A DNA stretch of 64,000 bases from Beverwykella pulmonaria. Taxonomy: Eukaryota > Ascomycota > Dothideomycetes > Pleosporales > Melanommataceae. How positions within the stretch are numbered: position 1 is the stretch's first letter; every line of letters starts with the position of its first letter. Both the position numbers and the translations under genes were made by a program. The notes under the pieces were generated by a model. That model was not told where the DNA came from, searched no databases, and was given only the letters and a program-made list of their open reading frames with translations. Below, one piece after another: positions 1 through 11,342 of this stretch. The stretch covers positions 1,867,035-1,931,034 of the forward strand of contig BCHH01000010.1 of assembly GCA_001599595.1 (NCBI GenBank), given 5' to 3'.

Positions 1-347
1 NNNNNNNNNNNNNNNNNNNNNNNNNNNNNNNNNNNNNNNNNNNNNNNNNNNNNNNNNNNNNNNNNNNNNNNNNNNNNNNNNNNNNNNNNNNNNNNNNNNN
101 NNNNNNNNNNNNNNNNNNNNNNNNNNNNNNNNNNNNNNNNNNNNNNNNNNNNNNNNNNNNNNNNNNNNNNNNNNNNNNNNNNNNNNNNNNNNNNNNNNNN
201 NNNNNNNNNNNNNNNNNNNNNNNNNNNNNNNNNNNNNNNNNNNNNNNNNNNNNNNNNNNNNNNNNNNNNNNNNNNNNNNNNNNNNNNNNNNNNNNNNNNN
301 NNNNNNNNNNNNNNNNNNNNNNNNNNNNNNNNNNNNNNNNNNNNNNN
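1..347. other. Assembly gap (Ns)
   Basis: Unresolved bases. The gap cuts the ankyrin array of the minus-strand NLR that follows, so the 3' end of that gene lies in or beyond it. Near-identical 99-bp repeats at its edge are a likely cause of the assembly break. Confidence 0.99.
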
Positions 348-744
348 GACGTTGGCGCTTTTGTCGACTAGTAGCCTCACAGTCTTCTCGTGGCCTCTGT
401 ATGAAGCCGCCTGGAGTGCGTTGCCGTAGAATCCACCCTGCGTGTTGACGTCGGCGCCCTTGTCGACTAGTAGCCTCACAGTCTTCTCGTGACCTCTGTG
501 TGAAGCTACGTAGAGTGCATTGCCGTATTTTCCACCCTGCGCGTTGACGTCGGCGCCCTTGTCGACCAGCAACCCCACAATCTTCTCGTGGCCTCCGTAT
601 GAAGCCGCCTGGAGTGCGTTGCCGTATTCTCCACCCTGCGCGTTGACGTCGGCGCTTTTGTCGACTAGTAGCCTCACGGTCTTCTCGTGGCCTCCTTCTA
701 AAGCCGCCTGGAGTGCGTTACGGTAGAATCCACCTTGCGCGTTG
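348..744 (-). repeat. Near-identical 99-bp ankyrin-coding tandem repeats
   Basis: The same segment recurs at 348, 447, 546, 645 and, more diverged, 744, an exact 99-bp period (33 codons). Copies differ at only a few positions, mostly in the Tyr/Phe/Glu-Tyr residue after the GG and in the residues after ALxxAS. It lies inside the NLR coding sequence and runs into the assembly gap. High identity between units suggests recent amplification or gene conversion. Confidence 0.9.
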
Positions 745-3539
745 GCGTCAGTATCTTGATTCAAGAGGCAATTTACTGTGTGTAGTAATCCCCCAAGTGC
801 AGCGTAATACAACGCCGAGGCTGGCCTCTCTTGAGACTCGTACGGTCTATCTAACCATGGTTTATCTGGTTGATAAAGGCTGTAGCAGATATTATAGGCG
901 TCTTTCTGATAACAGAGCAATTGCTTAATAAAATCTAGCACTGTCTTGTCTGTATCCTTAGCCGCTGCCGCATTGGCCATCCAGAATCTTGCTGAATATT
1001 GCGCGAACGGAAAGTGCTGCACGATATCCTTTGGTGGAATTTCCTGATTGAACTGCAGTAGATATGCTAGACAAACTTTCGCAATTGCTGCTCTGGCAGT
1101 AGACTCTTGAAAATCCTGCGCGATATTGCTGTCCAGTTGGTTCGACGTCAGATATTCTTTGACAGAGAAATGAGCAAACTGAAGCTCCACGCGATTACTA
1201 TCTTCACCATATGAATGCTGTGTGATAGAAACAATAGTCACTAAGCTGGAGCAATAACGCGAAATTTCTTCAGGATAAGGCATCCTGTATTTCGGACAAA
1301 AGTATGGATCTCCTTTCGTGTCTACTGCTATTGCATCAACAACCTCCTTAATCATTAATGGCCGCTCTGAGAATGTTATAAGTTGAAGAATAATCGTAGC
1401 GTATTGTTTGTGCTCGGGAGGAATGGCTTGTAAGATCCTGTTGTAGGTCTCATCTAACGTCCGTGGAAGGGAGGTGAGCGCATTCTTGAGAGTGCGATAG
1501 TCCAAGCAATTTTCTAGGGCATCGATCTGGCATGCAGCCCATCGAAACCTTTTCAACTTCAGTGTGCTATTTTAGATAATAAAATTATAACAAGCAGAAG
1601 CTTTACTCACATGCCGTTAGCCTTCTGCATAAGTGCAGTCTCAATCTCATCCTGAATTTCTGGTTGTTCTCGCCATCTCCTCAAACCCTCACTCTCTCTA
1701 ACCCTATTGCAAACGTATGTATGGATGTCACTACTAACAATATCGCCCTGGATGGGAACTATATCTTTCTTGTGAACTAGGTCGCTCAATCCTGATTGAA
1801 TGTCCTGCTCCGGCCGACTCGTTACAAGGAGATGGAAATTCCTCTCCTTTGAATTTGCAAGATCTCTTATCCACAATAGCAGTCCTTCCGTTGGACCTCC
1901 TTTCCGTGTAAAGCATTCATCAAGGGCATCCAGAACAATCCAGACTTCCTCAACTTTCTCAATCATCTGTAAGAGCGCCTTGCAAAGTGATTCGCAGCTT
2001 GGCTGGCCACGTCCCTTCTCGCAAGAGGAAAAGAGTGAATCCAACGGTTTGCAGGCATCCTTGCATGTGTAGTAAAGCTGACTGAGAAGGGAGCGAACAG
2101 CGCTTTCAAGAGACTGCTTCCTAATATTGTTGAAGTCGAAATAGAAGTAGAGCAGGGGTTGGCTTGGAAGGGACTTGAGATGTTTGATAATGGTAGAGCT
2201 GAGAATCGTCTTGCCGCATCCAGGTATGCCATAAAGCCACAAGAAGGAGTTTCGTTGTGTCTTCCAAGTTGCAAATGTGTCACCCTGCAGGAACCAAAGG
2301 CCTGTGCCCTCCTGGTGCTGCTGTAGTGCTTTGTTGTAGTTTGTTGATGGATCTGGTGGCGAGAGCCAACGATTGATCTGTGCCCGCCTCTGCTCAAATG
2401 CTAGGTCTTTGACATTACGATCCATCTCACGTACATTTTGCTGAACTGTTTATCTGTTAGTAAAGTGATTGTAGTCTGCTCATGAACTAACCCGACGAAA
2501 GAACGTCAGTAACCCTCCTCTCAGCCTCCACTCTATTAGGAGGCATTCGGAAAAGGAGGTCTTTCGCGTACGCAGCTGCCACCATTGCTGCATACCCTTG
2601 CCATTCCTTGTTCTTATGACTATCCGCGTAGTCACATATACCCCGAATAACTAAGCATGGAAAGTGATTCATTAACCCTGCCGCTTCCATTTCAAAGCAC
2701 AGTACGTCTTTCTCTGCAGCAAGTGAATCCCGTGCTAGGGCGTCTTTCATCAACTGATTCGCTGAAGCGATTAGACCATAGTGAATTGCCGGATTGTCCT
2801 CGTGTTCGTCCCGCTCAGGTCGCAGTATTAACTTTGACGGATCGTCGCCACAGGCTACTGCACAGTTTGTTTCCTCATTTAAAGGATGTGTGACTCTGGC
2901 TTGATAGAGCCTGTCGCTCCTTGTAGTTGGTCGCTGGTACTTCTTCCGAAGTCTAGGTTTCTGCTCGAGAATGGTGTTGATTGCCTTTTCAAACTGATGG
3001 CCTTCGCTTTCGTAGTCGGCCATAAGTCCACTGACTGCAGTCCGTAGGACGGTTGGGGGTTGGTTTAAGAACCCTGTTGTGTGGAAGCTCTGATCCTGAA
3101 TCGTTTTTCCAAAGTCATACTGAAACACCCCGCCCGCCCCATCGCTAGGAACACTGACTACGATGTCACCCAGGCGGATGTCATATTTACGGCTTGGTGC
3201 GCCGCCACCGATGCCAACCATCAGCCCGATTCTGATATTGGGAAAGCTGTGGAGCATGTCTCTTGTGACGCCGGTCGCAGAGGAAATGCCGTATTCGCCA
3301 TTCGGCAGAACGGCGATGACAACATTGTGGTTCCCAATTCTGCCTAGTGTGTAATCATTATTGTCATGAGAGTGTACATATTCCGGTCGGTCGTGCTTTT
3401 TGTCGAGGAAAGCCTGAGCGGCGACGTATTCAGTGCTAATGGCACAGATCCAGCCTACGGTGTAGTCCTCGTTTCTCGGTTGTTTCGCCTCTGTGTAGGG
3501 CGGGACATGATCGTCGCCGACAAGTGTTTTCTTAGACAT
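348..3539 (-). CDS. PNP_UDP-NACHT-ankyrin NLR-like protein, 3' end in gap
   Basis: A three-exon model reads 3539-2492, 2445-1611 and 1566 to the gap, with introns of 46 nt (2446-2491) and 44 nt (1567-1610); all phases join. Exon 1 is a purine/uridine phosphorylase-type domain of the kind at the N terminus of fungal NLRs: it opens with [20 protein letters not shown] and contains a VGIGGGAP loop, CFEMEAAGL and [12 protein letters not shown]. Exon 2 is a NACHT NTPase with Walker A GIPGCGKT (about 2209-2236) and Walker [10 protein letters not shown]. Exon 3 carries the winged-helix-like stretch ([17 protein letters not shown]) and, from about 750 down, 33-residue ankyrin repeats ([14 protein letters not shown]). 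The family is STAND NTPases linked to heterokaryon incompatibility and non-self recognition; activity is inferred, not shown. No internal stop is seen in the part present. Confidence 0.9.
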
Positions 3540-4870
3540 TTCAACAGCGCTGTACTACTACGCTCTGTTTCAGCGTTTGGATAGTATCAAAGTAAATTAA
3601 GCTACGCACGACAAGAAGACTGCGCGGGTCGAACCATAGGGAGAGAAGGCGCGCGCTAATAAGAGCTGCTTGACGCACTTGACGGTGAAAAGGTGTGGAT
3701 TTCCAGCTTTACGTGAGCCACTTTAGGTATAGAAGTAGATGGTTCCTATAAGCCTAACTTAGTCAAGGTAAGAGTGCATGATTAGCTTATCGCAAGGAGT
3801 ATAAGCTCTAGTTTCGTAGAAAGTGAGAGGGCAAGTTGATAGTTGAAAGGGACTGAAAAATTGAGATCGGGCTGAAATGATTGCGTATCAATTCAGCCTC
3901 TCGTGGCTGGAGGCGCACCAGTCGCAGTTAGCCTTTTGTGGCTGTGTCAGTCCGTCAAAAGCACCAATTAGGAGCTGAATCTAGAAGCCTTGGGATGAAC
4001 GTACGAAGTACGACACTTGATCGGCCGAACATAGCCAGCGTCGAAATATAGGGCACCTTTGTAGTTTCTCTTCAGTTTCCGCGCGTGAAGTATGCTCTCG
4101 TAGTAATGAATGTGTAGCTGAAGCAAGGCTAAAGAGCGTTGCTTGATTCGAGCTGCCTCGGGTTGCACCGCGCGTGTTGATGGAGTGAAAGCTTCTAGAG
4201 AAGGCATCCGCGGTGCACAATGAAGAAGATGGAAACTGGGAAAATAAATATTGTGACTACTGCATACAAAACTACGTAGAACTTTCGATTCAGGTTATAA
4301 TATTAGCATCTATCTCTCACGCATCATCATCAGGGAAGTAGGTGTTTATCTTGTTTGTAACGCTTGATTTGGGGGCGTAAGCTCAGGGGCAGCTCCCGTA
4401 GTTGAGTCTCGTGTGAGAACTCTCATGGCCCAGTCACGTGCGAGCGATGAGATACCCTCCGAGGGTACTCAGGGGCCTACAGATATTGGAGAGTACGTAG
4501 TACGTAGTACTCTGAGTGGGAGCTGGCCACCCGGCTTCGGACTATATACGGAAAAGCAAAGAATCAAAATAAATGCAAAAAACAACGCAAGTGGTTTGGG
4601 TTCGTGTCGAACTTGTTGGGATGGTGGGTGGGGATAGAAATCGAGCCATATTAGCCTATTGAGCGTACAATGAGGCTGTTGATGATGGCTGAGGAGAGAT
4701 GGACAAGGTGGAGGAGAAGGACGAGGAAGTTCTGCCCTGAGGCACCAAGGCCCGTGTCGGGACTTGGCATCAACCACGTGATATAGAAACAACATTGCAG
4801 TGAGAAATCTGCAGCGAGGCGCATATGCACCAGCACGAACGTGGCTCCGGCTATAACCTTTGCGAGGCGA
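3540..4870. other. Intergenic, no supported gene
   Basis: This is the upstream side of the NLR. Short open frames overlap each other on both strands without recognisable domains. A perfect palindromic stretch, TACGTAGTACGTAGTAC, lies near 4493-4510. I see nothing else I can support. Confidence 0.6.
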
Positions 4871-5114
4871 ATTTTATACATTTTGTATGAGAGATGATAT
4901 TAGGGGTATTGGTATGCTAGAGAGGTTGAGGTTGGTTGATATGCTACATAGCCACCATCTGCAGAGCTCAGCAAGAGATGAGTGGGAGCTGCACCATAGA
5001 GTAGGTATAAGGGATGAGGGATCACTCAACCATTCTGAATCAAATGCGAAGTGCGGCAAGGCATGCCCAGAACCATCAATGGTGCCTTGGCCAAAGTATT
5101 TTTGTTTAAGAGTG

Positions 5115-5414
5115 TTAAAAAGCTCGGGAGAGAGGTCCATGGAGAGCTACTTGATCTCGCATTATCAGCGTCGCTGCTACAAATGATTGTTGGCCGCGAG
5201 CGGAGGTCTGGTCCTGATCTCTCGGTCGGTATACCCTGTCCCACTGTAGGCTATAATGCTTGGCACCAAACTCAGACACATGAAAGACGGACGTCCGTAT
5301 CAAATCTCGCTGCAGAAGGCAAGGCTCAATGTGGTGGAGAATTGGCGGTTCGTTGTAGATTTTTGGGGGATAGAACAACTTTCCCATCCATGCCTGGTCA
5401 AATATCTCTTCCAC
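5115..5414 (-). pseudogene. Possible coding remnant, unknown
   Basis: A 99-codon open stretch on the minus strand reads as moderately protein-like (for example LLQRDLIRTSVFHVSEFGAKHYS) but matches no family I recognise. It lies downstream, in transcript order, of another decayed minus-strand reading frame at 5577-6068, so both may come from one dead gene. It could equally be chance. Confidence 0.2.
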
Positions 5415-5454
5415 GAACGCGTAAAGGATGGGGTTTTAGGATAGGAAGGAAAGG

Positions 5455-5575
5455 TGTAACGGTTTGGGCTTGTCCAAGGTCCAGTGGCTTATAAGCTGCT
5501 CTGACTTGATCCCTCCTAGAACAACGCAGTCGCCAAATTATCATTGTCCCCCATCAGAAAACCCTTACAGTATCG
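5455..5575. repeat. Dispersed repeat shared with 20535-20675
   Basis: About 120 bp resemble the segment right after the ankyrin pseudogene near 20,535-20,675. Shared blocks include GGCTTATAAGCTGCT, GATCCCTCCTA, ACAACGCAG and CATCAGAAAACCCTTA. Most differences are transitions. It is probably a remnant of a duplicated gene flank or 3' UTR. Confidence 0.7.
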
Positions 5576-5576
5576 C

Positions 5577-6068
5577 TCCCTGGGTTGCACCAGTACTGAG
5601 ACCTGCCAGAATCCCTGCTAGGTACGTTTCGCTGATAGATCCGCTAAAGTTACAACTCTCAAGCAGGTTGGCGACCATGGAGATGACGGGTTGAACTTGT
5701 TGGCTCCGTACCAGGTTGCTCAGGTGTGTTTGGAACTCCTGTAAGGCCTGGATCGTGGTCCCAAGGAGAAGTCGTTCATGCTGAGGATCGAAATCATAGC
5801 CCTATGGGAGTTTAGGTTGCAAGACAAGATTATGAATGAGATAGGCAATAGCCTCAGGTGATGATGTGTTCTCGTCGAGCCAATGCATTATGCTGGAGAC
5901 AATACAGACACTGAATGTATAAAACAAACTGTAGCGAACAGGAATCTGTGTGGCCACGCAAACTCTACTTCGTGGAGTCGTCCCAGAAGAAGGTAGCAGG
6001 ACAAAATGATAGTATTGAGGGTTGACAAAACCAGTTAAAAGCTGCGAGAGGCAAAGACTGTGGACCAT
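5577..6068 (-). pseudogene. Decayed ORF of unknown function with in-frame TAG
   Basis: On the minus strand a reading frame runs from about 6068 to a TAA near 5577, interrupted by one TAG (5802-5804) that a single C-to-T change from CAG would make. Flanking text is protein-like: MHWLDENTSSPEAIAYLIHN before the stop, and GYDFDPQHERLLLGTTIQAL followed by NLLESCNFSGSISETYLAGI after it. I do not recognise the family. The stop, the nearby duplications and the neighbouring NLR remnants suggest a RIP-type dead gene. Confidence 0.4.
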
Positions 6069-6111
6069 CGGGGCGGCAGGTCAAGTCAAAGAAACCCAAG
6101 ACAGCAGCATA

Positions 6112-6265
6112 GCGTCAAAGTGAGACACGTCTTCCCGTCGTCTGTTACACATAGTGGCCGTGATTCGCTGGCGCTGAACCCCGGGTGCAGGAGGCCCCTT
6201 TGCTATAACGGAGATTCCACAAGCATTGATTCGTGCCATTGTATGCGCCCCGAAAAAATCCTGCA
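6112..6265. repeat. Local duplication, copy 1 (copy 2 at 6578-6730)
   Basis: About 150 bp are repeated in the same orientation 466 bp downstream. Shared blocks include ACACGTCTTC, GCTGAACCCCGGGT, CAAGCATTGATTCGTG and TTGTATGCGCC. Many differences are C/T or G/A transitions. The copies may derive from a duplicated piece of a decayed minus-strand gene. Confidence 0.75.
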
Positions 6266-6577
6266 TATCGCAGGTGGTATTAAGTAACTGCTTGTTGTGT
6301 TGTGCCCGAAAATCCTGTGGAGTAAATAAGCCAATATGTCGGCGGTGGTGAGCTTGCCAATCCCCGACTAAGTGTATTGTAGCCATCACTAATAGGATGA
6401 GAAATGACTTCTCTACAAAAATCGCGATAAGAGACCACTGTCCATCACCGCCACTCCTATAAAACATACCCTAGATAGTTAGCTGGACTTACTAACTCTT
6501 TCCTAGAGAGTACGTTTAAACATTCCTCTGTAGAACGCACTTAAGCAAGGGCTTAAACCATGCTAGCAACATTGCAT

Positions 6578-6730
6578 TAAAGTGAAACACGTCTTCTCAT
6601 CGTCTGTTGCACGTAGTAGCCGTTATTGGCTGGGGCTGAACCCCGGGTACGGGAGGCCCGTGGCCAAAAACAAGATTCTACAAGCATTGATTCGTGCTAT
6701 TGTATGCGCCTTCACAAAATTCTACCCGGG
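6578..6730. repeat. Local duplication, copy 2
   Basis: This is the partner of 6112-6265. It has its own small indels (GTGGCCAAAAACAAGATT in place of CTTTGCTATAACGGAGATT), so the duplication is not recent. Confidence 0.75.
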
Positions 6731-7056
6731 TTGCTTATCTCTTGCCGCCTCGCTGCCTTGTATCAATGCGTCTGCATACACCCCGAAATTTTACTCGCCC
6801 ACCTTGTGTTCACATTACGATGCATAATCCCTCAATCTCCCTTATTGGTAGCGTCATAGCCAAGGCTCGATCGGCATCCATGACCGAGCATTTCCGCTTT
6901 TTAGCAACATTACTTTTGAGCTGCATCGAGACTTGGTTGTGCTGCATTTGGCATTGCTTCTCTCCCAGTATTTGTATGGAGCTGGCTAAAACTTGCCTTC
7001 TACATGCCTTCTTAGTCGAAGCTGCGAAGCTGAGCGCACTCGTACTGTTCCGGGAT

Positions 7057-7077
7057 GGGGGGGGGGGGGGGGGGGGG
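7057..7077. repeat. Homopolymer tract of 21 G
   Basis: An uninterrupted run of 21 guanines lies about 500 bp upstream of the RBR ligase start. Length in the assembly may be inexact because such runs slip during sequencing. No function is implied. Confidence 0.9.
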
Positions 7078-7558
7078 TGGCGGAGCCTGTTTGCAAGACG
7101 ACTCTGAGGTTTCGGGATCTTATTGGTAGGGTTTAAAGTGCTCTCATGCCACAGTACCATTATATGCTATTCAATGGGTAGATATTTTTTCTCATTTCAA
7201 TTACCATAATTCAGTTTAAGTGGAGTCGCTGAATTATACCCTCTGTGTCGTCATTTGTGGAATTTCGTATTGGCTGACGCATCGCCTATAAAAGCTTGAA
7301 CATCTTCTAACGTACCGCATTGCTTATAACATTCAGTCTGTGGCTGCCCAAGAGCACTTGATTTTCAATCCATTGGATGCTATTTGACGGTCTCTGTATG
7401 AGATAAAGAGCACCACTACGTCACATGAATTCATTCTAGCCGCCTTTATCAACGTGTCGTTCCCTAATAGTGTGCCTAATGAAGAAATTTTGAGCACATA
7501 TTATCGAGCCTCCTACCTTACCCTCCCCACCATCTCTCAAGAACGCTCATGGTCCATC

Positions 7559-9128
7559 ATGCAGGTAACTGGCATGGATCTAGATACGGCTAAGCTGGCA
7601 ATTGAGTTACAGCTTGCAGATGCAAGCGAAGTCCTCATTGAACTCAACACTGGGGATGACGCATACGCAGCTTTTGAGGCTATGAAAACAACCTTCCAGG
7701 AAATTCTGCAGGTTTTGGAAGGTCAAGTCCTGGCAATGAATATTCTTAAGGACGATCGTGCTAGCCAGGTGTTATTCGAGAGGCTCATTCGAGAGGAGAG
7801 ACAGGCGGTGCAGGACCACAGCCTTGCTCGTGAACTCGCTGGACTTGGACCCGAGCGTTCTCATTTCCCCGGAGAGGGCAAGAACCAAAATCCAGCACTG
7901 GGTCTCCTCAGCTCTCCAAATTTGTTCCCCCCACATTCTGATGCAGATTCCAAGGACTGCATAGCCATAACACAGGATGATACCCAACCCTCTATTTTCT
8001 TGGAACAAAGTTACGGCGGGACCGTCAAAGTAGTCGATGAACCCAGGAGCAACGCCTCGGGATCTTCCATTCCGGTGCTATTCAGAGGCAAAGGCAAAGG
8101 CAAAGCCAAGGAGATGAACACTGCACACGAATATACAACTCACATTATTTGTGCTGCTTGCATGGATCGGCACGCTCGCTTCGACGCACTTGAGCTTAGT
8201 TGTAAGCGTGAGGGAGACGTTACTTATCATGCTTATTGCCGGACCTGCCTCATCGACCTCTTCGAAGCTAGTCTATCAGATACTACACTATTTCCACCTC
8301 GATGCTGCGGTGTACGCATCTCGTTATCCAACTGTGTTCATCTGTTTCCGCCGGACTTATTGAAAAAGTATAACGAGAAAGAAGTGGAGTTAGCTACACC
8401 AAACCCGATCTATTGTAGTAACCGGTATTGTGCGCTGTTCATCCAACCTAAAAATATCGTGGCCGATGTTGGAACCTGTTCGGCATGCAACACAGGCACT
8501 TGCACGCTGTGTAAAAATCCAAGACATAAAGGATTATGCCCAGAAGATCCAACAGTGCAAATGTTGATGGATATCGCAGGGGAGAAAAAGTGGCAGAGAT
8601 GTTATAGATGTAGAACTATGGTCGAGTTACTTGTTGGGTGTTACCACATGCAGTGAGTTTTACCCAAGTAGTACAAATCATACCTGAAGCTGACATACCT
8701 ATCGATGTCGATGCGGTGGCCAATTCTGTTATCTATGTGCAAAACCTTGGAAGACATGCTCATGCTCTCAGTGGGATGAGAGCCGCCTCCTTCTTAATAG
8801 CCCAGATGCTGATGCCCCCGGTCGCCGAGTCGCAATGCCGGAAGAAGAAGAAGTACCTGAAGCAGACCCAATCATTGACATCCAGAACAACCTTCAGTTA
8901 CGACTCGCTACTTTTGCTGGTGGTTTCGCTATACCAAACGAAGAGGAAGACCCAGGCGATGAGGGTGGTGCTGGTATCGGTGAATGTGCCCATGACTGGC
9001 AACGCGTCTACGGCAAGAGCGGCGAGTTCGAGGTGTGTGGAGTTTGTCATTATCGGTTGAAATTTGTTAACGCTTGCACGGTGTGCGGGACGCAGATTTG
9101 CAATCGCTGCCTCAACAACCGCTTGTAA
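7559..9128 (+). CDS. RBR-type (RING-IBR-RING) E3 ubiquitin ligase, splice acceptor lost
   Basis: Two exons, 7559-8652 and 8705-9128, would give 505 residues. The N-terminal part resembles other fungal RBR proteins (TAKLAIELQLADASEVL, then LARELAGL). RING1 is CAACMDRH...YCRTCL...CC, the IBR is YCSNRYC...CSACNTGTC...CKNPRH, and RING2 is CYRCRTMVELLVGCYHM joined across the intron to CRCGGQFCYLCAKPWKTC. RBR ligases pass ubiquitin through a RING2 cysteine. The donor GTGAGT (8653) and a CTGAC branch site (8690-8694) are good, but the acceptor at 8703-8704 is CG rather than AG. Without splicing, translation stops at TGA 8654-8656 and RING2 is lost. The start could be 7559 or the ATG at 7574; an upstream exon is possible. 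No ATG precedes 7559 in this frame. Confidence 0.82.
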
Positions 9129-9944
9129 GTGGGACATGAATCTTCCTTGAAAAGCTCGTCTTGATAGAGGATCCAACCATAAAAAAAGCAATAAGCAATG
9201 TAGTAATGATGTAAAAGACCGTCTACTGCATAAGGTGAATTATTGGATATGTGTTGTTGTTAGTTAGTAGTATATGGTGTTTGAAGCCATCGCTGCGTGA
9301 GTGTACTGGTGATTCAGTTAACTCATGACATTTCCTAATTAGATCTTTCCAGATTGGGAGTTTAGCTTCAGTAATCATTGTTGCCTGCAATTATGATCAT
9401 AGCATAGCTAACTTGGCGTTGACGTACAGGAACCCGGGGCCGTGGAAGGGGCGGAAGTGGTGAGTGCAAGTCATGGAGATGAGAAAAGGGGTAATCGGCA
9501 AGGAGCAGCATCTAGATACGATGAACAGTATGACTAACCATCCACAAGAAGGACTTGGCTTGATATGCATGAGCTATGCTAATCCACCCTAAGAATCATC
9601 ATTTTCAAACATAGCCTTCTTCGCCGCAGCTTTTGATTTCTTGACTTTCTTCTCTCTCCATCTTAGTATAGCTGGAATAGAGCATACTTATCTTATCATT
9701 GCATCCCCGCGTCCACAATAGTGAAAATCGTACTCGTCATTACAATAATTAAAGAAATTTTTCTCGCCGGGTATCACCACCACAAGCAGGAAGGATGGCC
9801 CAACCGCACCGGCCACACCCTTGTGCGAGAGGTGGTTTCTAGACATGGATGAAGAGAGGTGTGCTACAGTTAGCGTATGATGGCATGCAGCGCAATAGCG
9901 CTAAGAGATTTGGAGCACAGTCTCTTGGTATTATTAAATCAGAT
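9129..9944. other. Intergenic after RBR gene
   Basis: AT-rich spacer likely to hold the 3' UTR of the ligase. I see no coding signal or structured RNA. Confidence 0.6.
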
Positions 9945-10475
9945 CTATGGAGAGGAATCTGGCACGAGGCACCCAGAACAAGGCCCGTGGGAATCAAAAA
10001 TGTACCCATGGCCAGCCAAGCAGCACGAACCAGATCTCACATTAAAGGGAACTGTGGACCGGTAGTGCTTAACCGCCACAATGCCACACATATGCCAGTT
10101 GTTGCCAACATAAATCACAGCTGTCCTTCTGCCCTCGCAGTCTGAATTAGTGCTTTTTCTTAAGTAGACACTCTCCTGTCTGTTTATATCCCTACTTGCA
10201 GCACCAAACACTGTTATGCCATCCCCATCCTTGGTGTATGAGCCGACACCATTTAGAAAATAGCAGCTCATACACGTCAATCGGGACCATCGTAATATCG
10301 TTATTGGGGCCTCGAAAGGTTGACACGGGGTTGTAACATATTGAAAAAATATTCACCAGATGAGTCAATAACGCCCTTGGCTAGTGAGTCATCCATAATC
10401 TTTCCATTCTGCCACTTTCCACTGTTGAGATACAAAATCTGTCACTTCGGCAGGGTGGGCAGAATCCAAACTGAT
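9945..10475 (-). pseudogene. Possible decayed small gene, two frames
   Basis: On the minus strand one frame reads ILYLNSGKWQNGKIMDDSLA and on to a TAA near 10,290. A different frame then continues through TCMSCYFLNGVGSYTKDGDG and cysteine-rich text (CEGRRTAVIYVGNNWHMCG) to a stop near 9945. A frameshift or an unseen intron would join them. Cysteine spacing hints at a small secreted protein, but no signal peptide or family is recognised. Low confidence. Confidence 0.25.
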
Positions 10476-11342
10476 CTATTGACGAGAAAAATCAAGCTGT
10501 AGGCTTGATTGGCTATGGGTAAGGCTTTATATACATGTGCACTCAAGTGGATCGTCGATCCAGCTGAAAGGCTGAGCGCCACAGTCGTATTCTTCATCCA
10601 TACATACTGATGGGTATGAGTATCAGTCCATGTAGCACCGTCACAAAATCCACTAGACTTGTATAAGTGTTAGTTCAAATACCTAAACAAGTGATTGTTT
10701 TGCTTTGCAGCGGTTGTATATTTGCAAAGATGCTTGTCCCGCACAGGCTTAACGCCAACCAAGCACCGGCTAAGAGAGATCATAATCGAGAGGTTCAAGG
10801 GAACAGGAGAGATTTTAGACGCTTTTATACCAATACAGAAGTCTGCTCGCTGCTATTAACAAACCCTTCTTACAATGCAATCATGACTTGCAATACGTTT
10901 AAGTGGACACCTGCTGTATTAATAAATTAAACTATAGGAAACTTTAGGAGGCGCCCAACCCCATGTTTCGCTGGTACTAAAATGTAGTAAAATGGTACAT
11001 CTATCAGATGTTTTGACAGTCAACCAAAAAGCAAGCAACAAAATCTCTAAATTTACTTGAGAGCCCATCTTTTAGAGTTAGCAGATAGTTCACCTAAGAT
11101 TAGCCGCTCCAAGAACTTCTTACACCAAATTTGGTCAAGTTTTTGTCCCAAGAGTAGAAGAAACATAGTACAAAATAACAGGAAGCCCTAAGTTAGCGCT
11201 TCAAGGAGCCCTATTTTCTTAGTTCAGCGTGACCAAGTGATTATTGTGGATAGAAAACCGGCAAACAAAGCTCAAATAAGACAAAGCGTACTTATTATGA
11301 GGTATTTTCGACGTCTACATACCCCCTATCTATGGCGAAGGA
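10476..11342. other. Intergenic, AT-rich
   Basis: No supported gene. Short open frames lack any recognisable motif. Confidence 0.55.

Noticed and set aside
348..744. Repeats considered as a CRISPR-like array
   Set aside because: The 99-bp units are in-frame ankyrin codons with no spacers, in a eukaryotic genome.
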